Assembly (NCBI GenBank): GCA_029706075.1
Contig: JAINUG010000173.1
Location: forward strand, 1,488,001-1,552,000
Length of the DNA stretch: 64,000 nucleotides
Source: Aldrovandia affinis
Lineage: Eukaryota; Chordata; Actinopteri; Notacanthiformes; Halosauridae
Direction: 5' to 3'
Positions 49,246-60,244 of the stretch are shown piece after piece (positions within the stretch are counted from its first letter, which is position 1; every line of letters starts with the position of its first letter). The notes under the pieces were generated by a model. It did no database searches and was not told the DNA's origin. It was given only the letters and a program-made list of their open reading frames with translations. The position numbers and the translations under genes are program-made.

Positions 49246-49404
49246 GGGATATACGTATAGTCTTGATATCAGGAGTAGCTTATGCAGAAATCAAGCGACC
49301 ACACGCTTGATACTGAAATTTAAGTTGTTCTCCAAAACTCCAAACTCCAAACTTGTCTCCTAACGTGTTGCATGTCGTCGTAAATTTGTAAGAGGTGAAG
49401 CATG

Positions 49405-49444
49405 CAAATGAAGTTGTAAGCAGTGATACATGCAACTTCATTGG
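49405..49444. repeat. Short stem-loop
   Basis: AATGAAGTTG at 49407-49416 is perfectly inverted at 49433-49442 with a 16-base loop. Origin unknown. Confidence 0.5.
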
Positions 49445-51349
49445 CTTCCTATTGGCTGAGAGCAGAAACTTCAAAGGGCTTTCCTCATTAGCATCCATCA
49501 CCGCTTACAACCTAATTTGAATGACTGACTGCTTTCAAACGAAGTAACGTTAATTTTTTACTGTTTTGGAAACCACATGAGAAGCATCTGACAATGCAAA
49601 CAAATTGAGTTGGTCAAACAACTTACTTTTTGATATTGGGGAGAACAAACATTATCAATAGGATACGTATTGCTTTGTGAAGAGGAACTGTTGCTTTCAC
49701 AGAAAGTGTAACTATCATTCACAGAATGACAGTTACACTCACTTAAGAGAAAGACCTAAAGGTGCATAAGAAAACATGTTTGATTCATGTCACAGTTTAA
49801 AATAAATTGTGTCATCTGCAAAACATATAACTTTGTGGTACTCTTTGAGCATTGTTTTTTTATATTGTACACCTGCAGATATATGGAAGTCTAATTAAAT
49901 AGTGTACAGGCTTTAGAATATCCAGAAGAATAGCTGGGTGGCAATGTATAATGAATCATTTAAACTATAACTGACATTATGTGAAGGCGCACTGAACAAA
50001 CTTGCATACATAAAAAGGGTTAACTTCAAGGTGTTCAGGTGACATTAACAGTCCATGACGATCCACAGCCTGGAACAATATTATGACTTCTCTGCCCATC
50101 TATTCTATGGGAGATTCACCCCCATTGTAGGGTGTTCACTGACTCTGGGCCTGATTCATGTAATAATTTATCAAGCTTCAATTTATGACACAAAAATAAG
50201 GATTAGAGGGGCCTTGTTTCTAACACTCAAACAGGTTTCTGAATCTGTGTGTACCTTTTACAAAGAGGTCCGCAGTCACCTGCTCCTTCAAGCAACAGTT
50301 AAAAACATGGTCAATGTCATAATAGGCTTGATTGTTTCCAAATAGCAAACAACTGATTTATCTGAGGAATCCCTTGCAGTTTACAGTAAAGATCCATGTG
50401 AACTCAACTGATGTTGATGTGTCATGGGGAAAGACAACTGAGCAAAGAACTGTCTCAGCACATCTCAGCTCAGTCCATTCACTGTGCAATTGGGTCAAAT
50501 AAAACATGACGGCATACAAATGCACCTTCCTCATTTTGGCAGAGCGCATCGGGAAGCCCCAGTAAAACTACCAAATTTTAAAATATTCCCAGAATAGGTA
50601 TGTATGTATACTGTCACTGACTGAAACTGCATGCTTGTTGCACTTGTGGCACTGCTGTCTTGGCCAAGTCTCTCTTAAAAAAAATGTTTTATCTCAACGA
50701 GCTGATAAAATAAAGGATAAATACATTAATGTATTTATTATTTTGCTGTTTAGCCAAGCCATTGACATAGTCTCACCAATGGACTTTCAAATGTGTGAGC
50801 CGTTGTCGCGAACAATACGCTTTTTTTCATCTCAGAAGATTTTCGATTAATTCGAACGTTACTGCATTCAGAAAACGGTAACTGTAATGCGAAAAATAAA
50901 TGTCATTTCTTCCCCCAACACATTGTGCTTGCCACTTTTCATTCATACAGTTGGCTCAGGCAAGTAGCCTATTACAGCTAATGTGCATCTACAATCGAAT
51001 CGCTTTCACCTCGCCCCCTAACAGAATAACAAGAAAAGTAAATGACATTTTGTTGTAGGTAAACTGATAAAGCATCGGACTGCATATACCAGCATAATAA
51101 ACAGGCTTAATGAATATGACCACAGCACTACTATTACACAGCTAAATGATTTGGACCGATACAATGTAGCTCCTCAACAACACAATTTTCCCGAAATTGG
51201 GTATGCTTGTGGATTGTATGACATGCTCAAAAATGTTTAAAAACGACATGCCAATTAGCAGTTACGCGAACTCCAAAAGGAGCGTGGGAGACAATTCAAG
51301 CGAACCCGGAGAGTAGTTAATCAACCTTTTTGAACGAACATGTTCTTAC
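49445..51349. other. acap3 intron 1 next to exon 1, nothing recognised
   Basis: Repeat-poor compared with the rest of the intron. No coding family seen. Confidence 0.5.
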
Positions 51350-51396
51350 CTGAATCGGGGTGAATCTTTGATACACTCTTCAAAATCCACCGTCAT
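51350..51396 (-). CDS. acap3: acap3 coding exon 1 (N-terminus of ArfGAP/BAR/PH/ankyrin protein)
   Basis: The minus strand reads ATG followed by 15 codons plus two bases, MTVDFEECIKDSPRFR once the split last codon is completed by exon 2. It ends at a consensus donor (CAG then gtaag). The base at -3 of the ATG is A, a favourable Kozak context. This peptide is the characteristic start of the ACAP family, whose proteins have an N-terminal BAR domain, then PH, ArfGAP and ankyrin repeats, and act as GTPase-activating proteins for Arf6 at endosomal and plasma membranes. Only the beginning of the BAR domain is encoded here. Assignment to ACAP3 rather than ACAP2 rests mainly on exon 2 and on the absence of the extra MK before MTV. 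The phase (two bases of the next codon) matches exon 2 exactly. Confidence 0.9.
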
Positions 51397-51660
51397 TTTA
51401 GGTTTTATTCCTCCCTTAAATTCAGTGTAAATATTTCATTTCCTGGGACTGATGGTGAAAAAATATAGAAAATGCGTATTCCTGTCTCGCCCGCAGTTCC
51501 CTAGTCCAGTGAAGCAATGGTACTACTGTACACCCTCACCAGATCCACTGCATTTCAATCTGTCTGCCGCTGGGCGAAACAGCAAGGGATCATCCTCAAA
51601 GATTCGCTCAGCATTAGCAAACGAGCAATGCCCTTAAAATCCTAATTGGTGCTGAAAGGT
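51397..51660 (-). promoter_or_regulatory. acap3: acap3 5' UTR and probable proximal promoter region
   Basis: This is the sequence immediately upstream of the acap3 start codon on the minus strand. I see no TATA box at a convincing position and no strong CpG island, so I cannot place the transcription start. A further upstream non-coding exon is possible. The call rests only on position relative to the start codon. Confidence 0.4.
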
Positions 51661-53079
51661 GTCATGTTCCCAGAGGCTTGATGTTTAAATTGGCTTGATG
51701 TTTAAATTGAATACAGGAAGCCAAACTTCTACAAACAATTACATCTAAATTCTAAATCAAAACAACATAAGTGCATGCTGGTGTATTTCAAAGTCAGATT
51801 CATTCTGATAGAACAAATAATATAAATATTAATATAGAAATGTATATTGAATTGAAACATAGCACACAACGGTAGCAAATGTGTTTTTATTGTTATGTTT
51901 CGTGATTAGTTTCAAGTTGACTAGAAACATTTTTAACCAATCTATTTGCTATTTAAAACGGATTTTTAAATGTATATAATGCAGACAAACAATAGTCTAT
52001 GAACTAGTTATCAAAATGAATGTTTGGAACACATCAGCTATTGCAGACCCTTAGTTAATCTGAATGTTTATGACTGCCTTTTGTATTTAGAGAGAAAATT
52101 ATGAAATAATTATGAAATAATGCCAGCAGTATTTCGAAAGCGTACATGCCATGATTTCCTTACACCCGAGGGAGAAACTATTTAATCCTGTGACCATGGT
52201 AATCGGGTAGTTACACTGATTCTAGTTAAACTGTGGCACAAACTATTTCAGCAACACAAAATGACAGGATAAGATTCAATTCCCTCCCCAAATTTGCCAG
52301 TAGCCGGTTAGTATAAAACACATCAACTTTCAGATTATCCCCAAACGAGTGAAACGTCCCTGTCAATCTCCGTGACATCACCAAGAGCCCAACCATGTCT
52401 GATTGAGAGAAGCGAACTTGAAAATATGTCTATTTTACGTATCGTTGTCCAACTTAATGAAAAGTTTCATTTAGTATCATTTCCCAGCAATGGCTGTGTG
52501 TATGCGTGCGATGGTGAGCTGAGAGTAGCGGTTTGGCGCCTTGTGCGTGTATTGCGTGCGAGAATGAGCTGAGACTAGCGGTCTGGCCCTGTACTGCTCA
52601 TTGCAACATTTTCCTGGATAACACCGAGACCTACCCTGAAAACGTATGAGTTGTGATGGGCGTAAGCATGCAGATAAATATGCAGAACAATCAATCGTAG
52701 ACCCTAGCTAGCTAAAAGTAATAAAGTAAAGAACCCTTTCCAATAGCTTCACACTTAAAGCAGTATGGATTTAGTCCATTTCATTTGAAGCAGACCACTA
52801 TTTACAGAAAACATGCTGTTTAGGTAGCTTAATTGGACAGACTTAAAATATAAAATCTATATAAACCTGATAGCTCTCCTCAACAGTGCTTTTGTTTGTT
52901 GTTAACATTTCCTGATTTCCTTTTCTGATTGGAGAGTGTGAAGTCTATGTGAAGGGCTCTTTATTTTTAGAGACAGACGTGACTGTTAAGATCTGTCAGA
53001 GCTTATAGAATGTTGTTGTCAAAGGGGAATGCAACTCTGAAACAAAGTTGCACAAATAATATAACACACTCAACTAAGT
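51661..53079. other. Upstream region of acap3, unrecognised apart from a tandem duplication
   Basis: About 1.4 kb upstream of the gene's start, no exon or known repeat recognised. An imperfect duplication at 52503-52592 is listed separately. Confidence 0.5.
52503..52592. repeat. Imperfect 50-bp tandem duplication, relatively CpG-rich
   Basis: TGCGTGCGATGGTGAGCTGA at 52503 is repeated as TGCGTGCGAGAATGAGCTGA at 52553, each followed by ga(g/c)tagcggt(t/c)tggc. It lies about 1.1 kb upstream of the acap3 start codon. Confidence 0.7.
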
Positions 53080-53674
53080 TATTTTGAACTAAATGTGAGG
53101 GCTTGTAGGGGTGAGGCCCAATTGCGACCAATGGGGGATCAATAAGGATCACTCCTGACGTATCAGGGTGCCCACTAAAATACAATAGGGAGCAAGGGAC
53201 GGCATCCTACGAGAAACGTTACAGTAAATAAATGGGAAAACGAAATATAGTGAAATAATAACTACCCACAACAGAAATAAATGGAAAGTAAAACTGAACA
53301 AAAAGTCTGGCGTGTAGCCAAACACACCACGACCCAGAAAATAGGGCGACTCTCAGAAATCGGACAGCTTCATGAAATAAATGCAAAGCTGCCGATTAAA
53401 ATAAAAGGACCGCTACGGGGAACAGAGAACTGATAATCGACCTCCTAAAAGATCATCTCGGAGTGCTACGGGTTTAGCTCCCATAACCAATCACATCAAA
53501 AGGAGGAGAAACCAGCCAACGACCCACGCAGAGGGAACCCACTAAAACAGAGTTAGAACGAACCCAGACGCAGCTTAGGAAAAAGAACAGCAGGATAACT
53601 GCCCTGAGTCTGCCGGTAAGTAGGCTAACCCAGAAAACAGACCAAACAAAAACAAAAGTAAACACTGGACTTGG
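53080..53674 (-). repeat. Unclassified, CpG-containing repeat-like segment joined to a SINE head
   Basis: On the minus strand this block follows directly after the family 2 SINE head (53772-53675) but does not match the SINE body at 43668-44048. It has more CpG than its surroundings and no long conserved frame. It could be an LTR or a different 3' body captured by the SINE head. Neither is proven. Confidence 0.3.
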
Positions 53675-53772
53675 TGCCCCTGGTGGCACTCCCGGCCAGA
53701 GCCGACTCTGGTGCAATCGAACCCTGGGTGCCCAGCGTCAAACGTTGTAACCACTGGACCATGCGGGAGGCC
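53675..53772 (-). mobile_element. Family 2 SINE, 5' head only
   Basis: The minus strand reads ggcctcccgcatggtccag with an A box, then gggttcgattgcacc as B box, then gagtcggctctggccggga and gccaccagggg, matching the start of 43668-44048. The match stops abruptly after about 98 bases. Confidence 0.75.
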
Positions 53773-53854
53773 ACAGCACCACACTTTTGATGGAGAATGA
53801 GTGCACATGGAGTCACTATCTTTCTCTCACCTCAACAATAAAATGTAATTTAAA

Positions 53855-53935
53855 ACACACCCCCAACACACATATACACATACACACACACACACACACA
53901 CATGTACACACACACATACACAGACACAGTGCCTG
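53855..53935. repeat. (CA)n microsatellite, interrupted
   Basis: CA-rich tract with several ATA and ATG interruptions. Confidence 0.9.
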
Positions 53936-54838
53936 AGATGAGAATTTGATGGTCAGGCCTGCACAACTTTGAGGGGTGGGGAGGGACAGTGGTGGTGTCT
54001 GGAATCAGCATGATTAGAGTGGCCGAGTCCCTTAAAAAAATACAATCATAAAAAGGTTGAAAAAAGACATGAGCCGGAAGCAACATGACCTACAGTAGCA
54101 TGCAGTGGGAATAGAGAGAGGTGTTCCAACCAGTGTGTCTCTCAGAGCCAATGCACATCTAGGCAGCCATGTGCCACATTATGTGGCTCAGGAAGCGAGA
54201 AACAAGAACCGCAGCCCAAAGACTCGCTGTCCCTTATGCAGGGTTTCACTTCCACCGCTCTTTCAAATTCCAGGGAGCTCAGCAACTGAGATCAGCCTCA
54301 TCAGTCTTCCCACGAAGAGCCATACCCTTATTTTGCATTAGCTTCAAGAAGCATTTCACAGGCCAAAATAAACACAAGCCTACTGTTTCTCACTCTGAGA
54401 GTATACCTACTCTGCTCACTCTGCTTTGACCTGCCCACCTCAAAGCTAAGTCAGCTTTTTTTTTCTCCTTGAATCCTGTCATTTATCTCTCTGCTTCCTC
54501 GTAAAATCCAAGTGTGGACTGATACAAATGACCTCTCTGGCACTCTGACTTGTGGGCTGAAGCATTTTTGTCCTAGCATTCCTTCCATTGACATAAAACA
54601 TAATCAAAGCAAGATCATTTGTCACACATTTGGCGGGCTAAGCTGGAAAAAACAGAACATAGAGCACAGTGGCAATCGTTTTCTAGTAGGGTTTGTGTGT
54701 TCACATTTAAATTATAATTAGCAGTGTTTGTTATAAAAAAAATAGAGGAAAATTATTACTGAAGCTTTCTGAATTGAGTGTCTACCAGTTCCTCTCACCA
54801 AAGCATTTTTTCATTGTTTAATTGTTATTTGACACGTA
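53936..54838. other. Intergenic sequence, nothing recognised
   Basis: No repeat or coding family identified. Confidence 0.5.
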
Positions 54839-54890
54839 TAGTGGGTATAAAAATATCAGGGAAATGATATGGCACAACTGCAACTCCTTT

Positions 54891-56369
54891 TCACTTTTCT
54901 TTCACTGTTCTTCTCGCTCCTCGGTCTCAAACGCCTCTCCTTCCTGGTTCCAGCCACCTACTGAAGGGAGCAGAGCAGTTTTAAAGCACACAGATGTAAT
55001 TATTAGACACAGGACCGGTGTGTGCACTGACTGCTCTGCCAGTAGGCGTGGCCGCTAATCATCCTGATTAGCTGCCGAGACCGATGCCTTCCACACCCCT
55101 CCATGGCCAGAATGTAGCCAGGGCCCATTCGGTTCAACAGCGGGCCTCTCTCGGAGAAAGCTTCCAACTGATGTAACATATCGGTCGCTCCTCCCCCCCA
55201 CGCTCCTGGGACAAGACTGCACCCACCCCCCTATCCGAGGCGTCGGTCTGTAAAATAAAAGGCAGGGAGAAATCAGGGCTGATTAGCAGAGGGCCGCCAC
55301 ATAGAGTCCCTTTTATACTCACGAATGCCACCTGGCACTGCTCCGTCCACTGGGCCGGATCTGAGGCTCCCTTTCGGGTGAGATCAGTTAGGGGACTGGC
55401 TAGTGCCGAAAAGCCAGGAATAAACCGGCAATAATAATTTGCCAGTCCCAAAAAGGATCTTACCTGTTTTTTAGACTTGGGCTGTGGGCAGGCAGAAATG
55501 GCCGTGGTTTTATCAATCAAGGGTCTGACCTGCCCCCCGCCCAAGAGGAACCCCAGATACCGTACCTCTCTCCACCCCAATAGCGCACTTGCCTGGGTTA
55601 GCAGTGAGCCCCGCTCCCCTCAGTGTCGGTAGGACAGCCTGCAAATGCTGCATATGCCGCTCCCAATCATTGCTATAGATGATGATGTCATCCAAGTATG
55701 CCGCGGCATATGCAGCATGCGGTCGAAGTAGCCTATCCATCAGCCGCTGAAAGGTGGCCGGAACCCATGCAGACCGAAAGGCAAGGTCAGGAATTGGTGT
55801 AAGCTGAACGGAGTAGAGAATGCCGACTTTTCCCTGGATGCTGGAGACAAGGGAATCTGTTAGTAGCCCTTGGTTAAATCCAGTGTCGAGTAAAAGCGAG
55901 CAGTGCCCAACCGATCCAGCAGCTCGTCAACCCGGGGCATTGGATAGGCATCGAACTTCGATACTGCGTTAACTTTTCTGTAGTCCACACAGAATCGAAC
56001 AGACCCATCAGGTTTAGGCACAAGCACAATGGGGCTGCACCAGTCACTATTAGATTTCTCTATTACCCCCATGTCTAGCATTTTTTTCAATTCTTCCTGA
56101 ACCACTTTTTTTTGTGTTCAGGCAAGTGATAGGGCCGGCTCCTAATCACGGTCACTTTTCTTTCACTTTTCTTTCACTGTTCTTCTTGCTCCTCAGTCTC
56201 AAACGCCTCTCCTTCCTGGTTCCAGCCACCTACTGAAGGGAGCAGAGCAGTTTTAAAGCACACAGATGTAATTATTAGACACAGGACCGGTGTGTGCGCT
56301 TACTGCTTCTGCCAGTAGGCGTGGCCGCTAATCGTCCTGATTAGCTGCCGAGACCGATGCCTTCCACAC
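54891..56369 (-). mobile_element. Gypsy-type composite: two 206-bp repeats around a pol core
   Basis: Direct repeats at 54891-55096 and 56163-56369 are about 97% identical. Each begins on the minus strand with TGTGGAAGGCATCGGTCTC, like an LTR start. Between them is only a reverse transcriptase to RNase H segment; gag, protease, primer-binding site and integrase are absent. Both repeats stop at the same gaaagaaaagtga word, so they look like equally truncated LTRs. The block interrupts a Tc1 element; I see no clear target duplication. Confidence 0.7.
55097..56162 (-). pseudogene. Gypsy-type reverse transcriptase/RNase H fragment
   Basis: Starting near 56155, the minus strand shows VTVIRSRPYHLPEHKKK, then KKMLDMGVIEKSNSDWCSPI, VLVPKPDGSVRFCVDYRKVN, DAYPMPRVDELLDRLG and FYSTLDLTKGY (first catalytic Asp). 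After a shift come AAYLDDIIIYSNDWERHM (YLDD box), YLGFLLGGGQVRP, VRSFLGLANYYCRFIPGFS, then RNase H entry LPFILQTDASDRGVGAVLSQ and ISWKLSPRE. It ends just beyond, at an ALATFW-like word. At least three frame breaks. No integrase. Confidence 0.85.
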
Positions 56370-56370
56370 T

Positions 56371-56650
56371 GTGCTTTATGGGAGGATGGCAAAAATAAAC
56401 TCTGTTGAAGAAACCTCCTGGAGTAGTTCAGTCAAAGCCCAGACCTCAATCCCATTGAGAATCTGTGGAAAGATTTGAAAATTGCTGTTCACCAAGGGTC
56501 CCCATCCAACCTGATTGGAGCTTGAGCAATTTTGTAAAGAAGAATGCATGAAAATTGTGAAAAGTGTCCTGATGTGCAAAGCTGGTAGAGACTTACCCAA
56601 ATAGACTCACAGCTGTAATTGCAGCTAAAGGTACTTCTACCAAGTATTAA
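56371..56650 (+). pseudogene. Tc1-like transposase, C-terminal remnant
   Basis: It reads [29 protein letters not shown], then decayed words around the cgtgaaaa-type end. The last catalytic acidic residue block is present. Everything upstream, including the DNA-binding domain and first two Asp residues, is deleted or replaced by the Gypsy block. Frames are broken. Confidence 0.75.
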
Positions 56651-56862
56651 GTCAAGGGGTGTGAATACTTATAGAATCAATTATTGTCTGTTTTTTATTT
56701 GTAATTACTTAAGAAATGATTTAGAGTTGTTGTTTTTTAATTTGACATTACAGTATTTTGTGTTGATCATTGGAAATAAATCCCAATTAAATCAATTTTG
56801 ATCCCTGAAGTAAGAAAATAAAATGTGAAAAATGTTGGGGTGAATACCTTTTATACCCACTG

Positions 56863-57808
56863 TATACTACTGCTGCATCACTTTTGGGGACTACGTGTCA
56901 GTTTCAGACCATTGGGGGTTGGTTGAGAAGTGAAAGACTCTACAGTTTATCAGCAAAACAGTGTAAAAGGCAAGAGTAGATCATATCTCACACTAGTGTG
57001 ACCTTCAGCTTATTCACAAGTCTTCCCTCCTTGTTGGGTTATAGGAGTTTATTGCAATGGTAAATAGTGAGACTCATGGTAGAAGCACAGGAACCACAAT
57101 ACTATTAACACAACTCTGCTATACCCCAACTCTTTACTTTTGAACTTAAATCATATGGTTTTCAAAATGTGATTATGTATTTTATTAAAAAAACAAATGA
57201 AATAAACATATATTACATGGATGTTCAAGGCTATAATGAAAACCAATAAATTTACCTTACAGAGAGGAATAAAAAAGGTATAAGCATTTTTGTTCAAACA
57301 ATTTGAAAATATTCCCATAATTTGGATTTGGAAACATTAGATTATGTGACATGAGGGTCATTTCATATGAACCCAATCATCTAGCAAACTCAAATCCTTT
57401 GAATTCCCCCATGGGTTCCCCTATGTGCTATACCAAGGAAAACAAGACTGACAATCTTCTGTATAGTGGAATTTAGTATAGTAGTTCTCCCAGGATGCAA
57501 TCAGAAGAACATAAGAATAATGACGAGAATCACTTAAGGTGAAAACAATGACAATGATGATTCACCATCACTAATTTAGATAATGAAAATAGAATGGCTT
57601 TTAGAGTGACATTTGTATGTTACATACAGGGATTTTCATTGTTACTTTTTGACAAAAAGACTACTTCAGTTCCACTTATGGTAATTGGTTCTTCTTCAAA
57701 TCCATAATTTACATATTCCTCAGTACCACCAACTTCTTTTGACCCTCTTGAAAAATTCCTTGTTCCCAATTGTTGAATCTTGAATTACTTTTTGTATTTT
57801 TTCTTAAA
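56863..57808. other. Intergenic sequence, nothing recognised
   Basis: AT-rich; no repeat or coding family identified. Confidence 0.5.
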
Positions 57809-58060
57809 ATTTGTTTGAGATTTTTTCTCCCTTTTCTCCCAATTTTCCCTCCCTTTTTCGCCTCCTCCAAGCCATTGACCATAACTCCATTACACACAGA
57901 AGCACTCTTATATGTGGTGAGCTCCTGCCAGCTTCCCTCCCCCCTCCCCTGTGGCGGACAGTCAATTGCCACCCCCGAACGGGACTCCTGGCCAGAGCAA
58001 CAGGAAGTGGACAGCTTTCACTCCGGGTGAATGCCTTTACCATTATGCCATCTGGGAGCC
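57809..58060 (-). mobile_element. Family 2 SINE, internally deleted
   Basis: The minus strand starts ggctcccagatggcataat with an A-box-like word, continues ctctggccaggagtcccg, aattgactgtccgcc and agggaagctggca, and ends ttgggagaaaagggag then atctcaaacaaat. This is the family 2 order but about 130 bp shorter than 43668-44048. The B box is decayed. Confidence 0.7.
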
Positions 58061-59954
58061 TCACCAACTTACTTTTTTATATAAGGGAGGGCAAATGTTG
58101 ATAAAGAGGATTAGTATTGCTTTGTGAAGAGAATGTTTTGCTTTGAGACAAGACAATGTCGACAACAAGGTATGAGGTTGTGTTCAACCAGCAATGTCAC
58201 ACAATTAATGTGATGTGACCAAACGTTAAAGTGATGCGATCGTGTTGATATCTATTAAATGATAACAGTTTGATAAACAATAATAAACAGTTTGCCATGT
58301 GTTCTGAGTTGTGATGGATGGCTTGAACCCTACAGGGTATGGGTTTTGTAGAATGTTCATGAGCTCTGGAGCTCATTTGATTTAAACCTGAGTGAACTAC
58401 ACAGTAAGTAAGCTCACAACATGCCAATGTGTCACTCTTTCTATCAGAGAAAAATGTGGAATTTCTGTCTTCCAGATGTTCTGGATCACTTTAGGTTCTG
58501 GATCAATTTAAGAAACTGTGCTGGCTCTTTTTAGGTGCGTACAGAGGATTTGTGCATTTAGTTTTCTTCCTCACCGAAAAGGTCCCTTCTATCCATGTGT
58601 TCAGAGTTTAGCCAGGTATTTCCTGGTTTGTATCTAAAAAACACAAAATAAAACTGAAACAAATAAACAGAGACATATTATAAAAGACACATGACCGGCT
58701 CTGATTTGCATGAGTTTAACTTTGGTTCAAGCATATGAAAAGCAGGCACACCTGCTCATATGAAGCCTGTTGTAAATCTTCTATGGGGGTTATAAACATA
58801 GAGCAAATTGATTTGTAAGGATGTTCCAAGTCATGGCAGGTAGCTCATCATTACTAAAGTTAATACTTCTTGTGGTTTCTGTTTGCTGGACCAAATTTGG
58901 CCTTCCTTTCTTGCTGGCAACCTCCGCTTGAGTTTGAAAGCTTTGTCTTACGGAGGAGAGAACAGGAGGTCAGAAATATGTGTATTCTCACAGAGAAATA
59001 TGATATTAGGAGGGATTTCTGCTCCTGCAGTCTGATGCGACAAATTATGCAGCAAAGATGCAAACATCTGCTATGGCCTGGGTTCAAGATGGGGCCCGCA
59101 CTAGTTCTCCAGCCGTGTTACATTTACCAGAGGAATCTCAGCTGCTTTGGATTTGCAATCTTCCCGTTCTGTGGCTCACCAACTCACTTAAAAACGTTTT
59201 TAAGGCTCTCCCCATACCAAGACTTAGAGTCAACCGAGTTCGATTTTTATCCATGAACTAATCTTGGTGCATTACTTTAATCTAGGATGCACATTAATTA
59301 AACAACCAAGAAAAGAGTAGCATCTGCCTGAGAACAGCACCAGTCATGCGAGATGCACAGTAACATCAACCAAATTAATCTATTCAGCCTGAATCCACTT
59401 TAGCAAGCGTGAGCCCAAGCAGTGGGTCCATCAAGCCCTTAAAGCCCATCAAGCCCTTTTGAAGAAATGCGCTAGGGGCCTTCAAGGTCCTCCTGTCAGG
59501 TGTGTGGAATTGTGCCCAGATCTCTACATAATTCATACCATTGCCTTGACCACTGGAAATTAAATCACTGCATGGTCACCAGGTCTGCTAATGCACAACA
59601 AGAAGCTGTGACTGTGGGAGTCCTTCCTAATTTAGATCTCTGTCCTGTTTTTTCCTCCTCAAACAGGATGCGAAGAGGGGAATCAGGTGTCCATGCCCAA
59701 TTTGCCCATCTCCAGGGGCCAGGAGTTCAGGCCCTGTGTTTAGTCAGGACCATCCAGTAGAGGACAGATTTGTATTTCTTCCATATTGAAAATAATGGTC
59801 AATCAACTTCCTCCTGAAGCCCAAGCCTGAGAAATTTCCTGCAGTGATTTGGAATAGTTAATCACCACAGCAAGAGCTTCCTCCTTTCAAACTCTTCCTT
59901 GCCAAGGTCTTTAAATATGTGACAGGGAGTTGGCTGATGAGACACCTGCATGCT
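58061..59954. other. Intergenic sequence, nothing recognised
   Basis: Overlapping plus-strand frames at 58870-59261 have no family motif. No exon of a neighbouring gene recognised. Confidence 0.5.
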
Positions 59955-60070
59955 TTGGGACCATGCATGGGAGAGTCCCATTGGGACCACATATACTTAA
60001 AAATGTATGCATTCACTACTGTAAGCCGCTGTGGATAAAAGTGTCTACTAAATGGCATATACTGTATATA
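59955..60070 (+). repeat. SINE fragment (family 3), 3' part
   Basis: The words gggaccacatatactta, ctgtaagccgctgtggata, aaagtgtctactaaatggca match the inverse of 30745-30903. The tRNA-like head is largely unrecognisable. Confidence 0.6.
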
Positions 60071-60244
60071 AATAGCTTTTTTAGCTTTTCTTTGGAAAGC
60101 AGAACTACATCACATGCACTCTTCCCATACATGCTAACTTGGCAAAACATGACTGTGCTGGGGACATTGTTTTGTACAGTACCTGCCCAATCATCTGTCT
60201 ACTGGACACTCTAAGTGGTTACTGTTATGAATTTGTGACACAAT

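Larger units (their letters stand above)
2093..51349 (-). other. acap3: acap3 intron 1, about 49 kb, repeat-filled
   Basis: This is the interval between the exon 1 donor (gtaag at 51349) and the exon 2 acceptor (cag at 2093). It is inferred from the two exons being in phase, in order and on the same strand. It contains nearly all mobile elements listed here, inserted in both orientations. I saw no further exon-like segment of the gene inside it, though an alternative first exon cannot be excluded by eye. Confidence 0.85.
54839..56862 (+). mobile_element. Tc1-like element interrupted by a Gypsy composite
   Basis: The left end TAGTGGGTATAAAAATATC and right end (inverse of CAGTGGGTATAAAAGGTATT) are each flanked by TA. 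Only about 50 bp of element remain on the left and about 490 bp on the right, so most of the transposase gene is gone. The retrotransposon-derived block 54891-56369 sits in between. Confidence 0.75.

Noticed and set aside
58870-59261. 128- and 67-codon overlapping plus-strand ORFs considered as an exon of a neighbouring gene
   Set aside because: No known family, no convincing splice sites bounding a conserved block.
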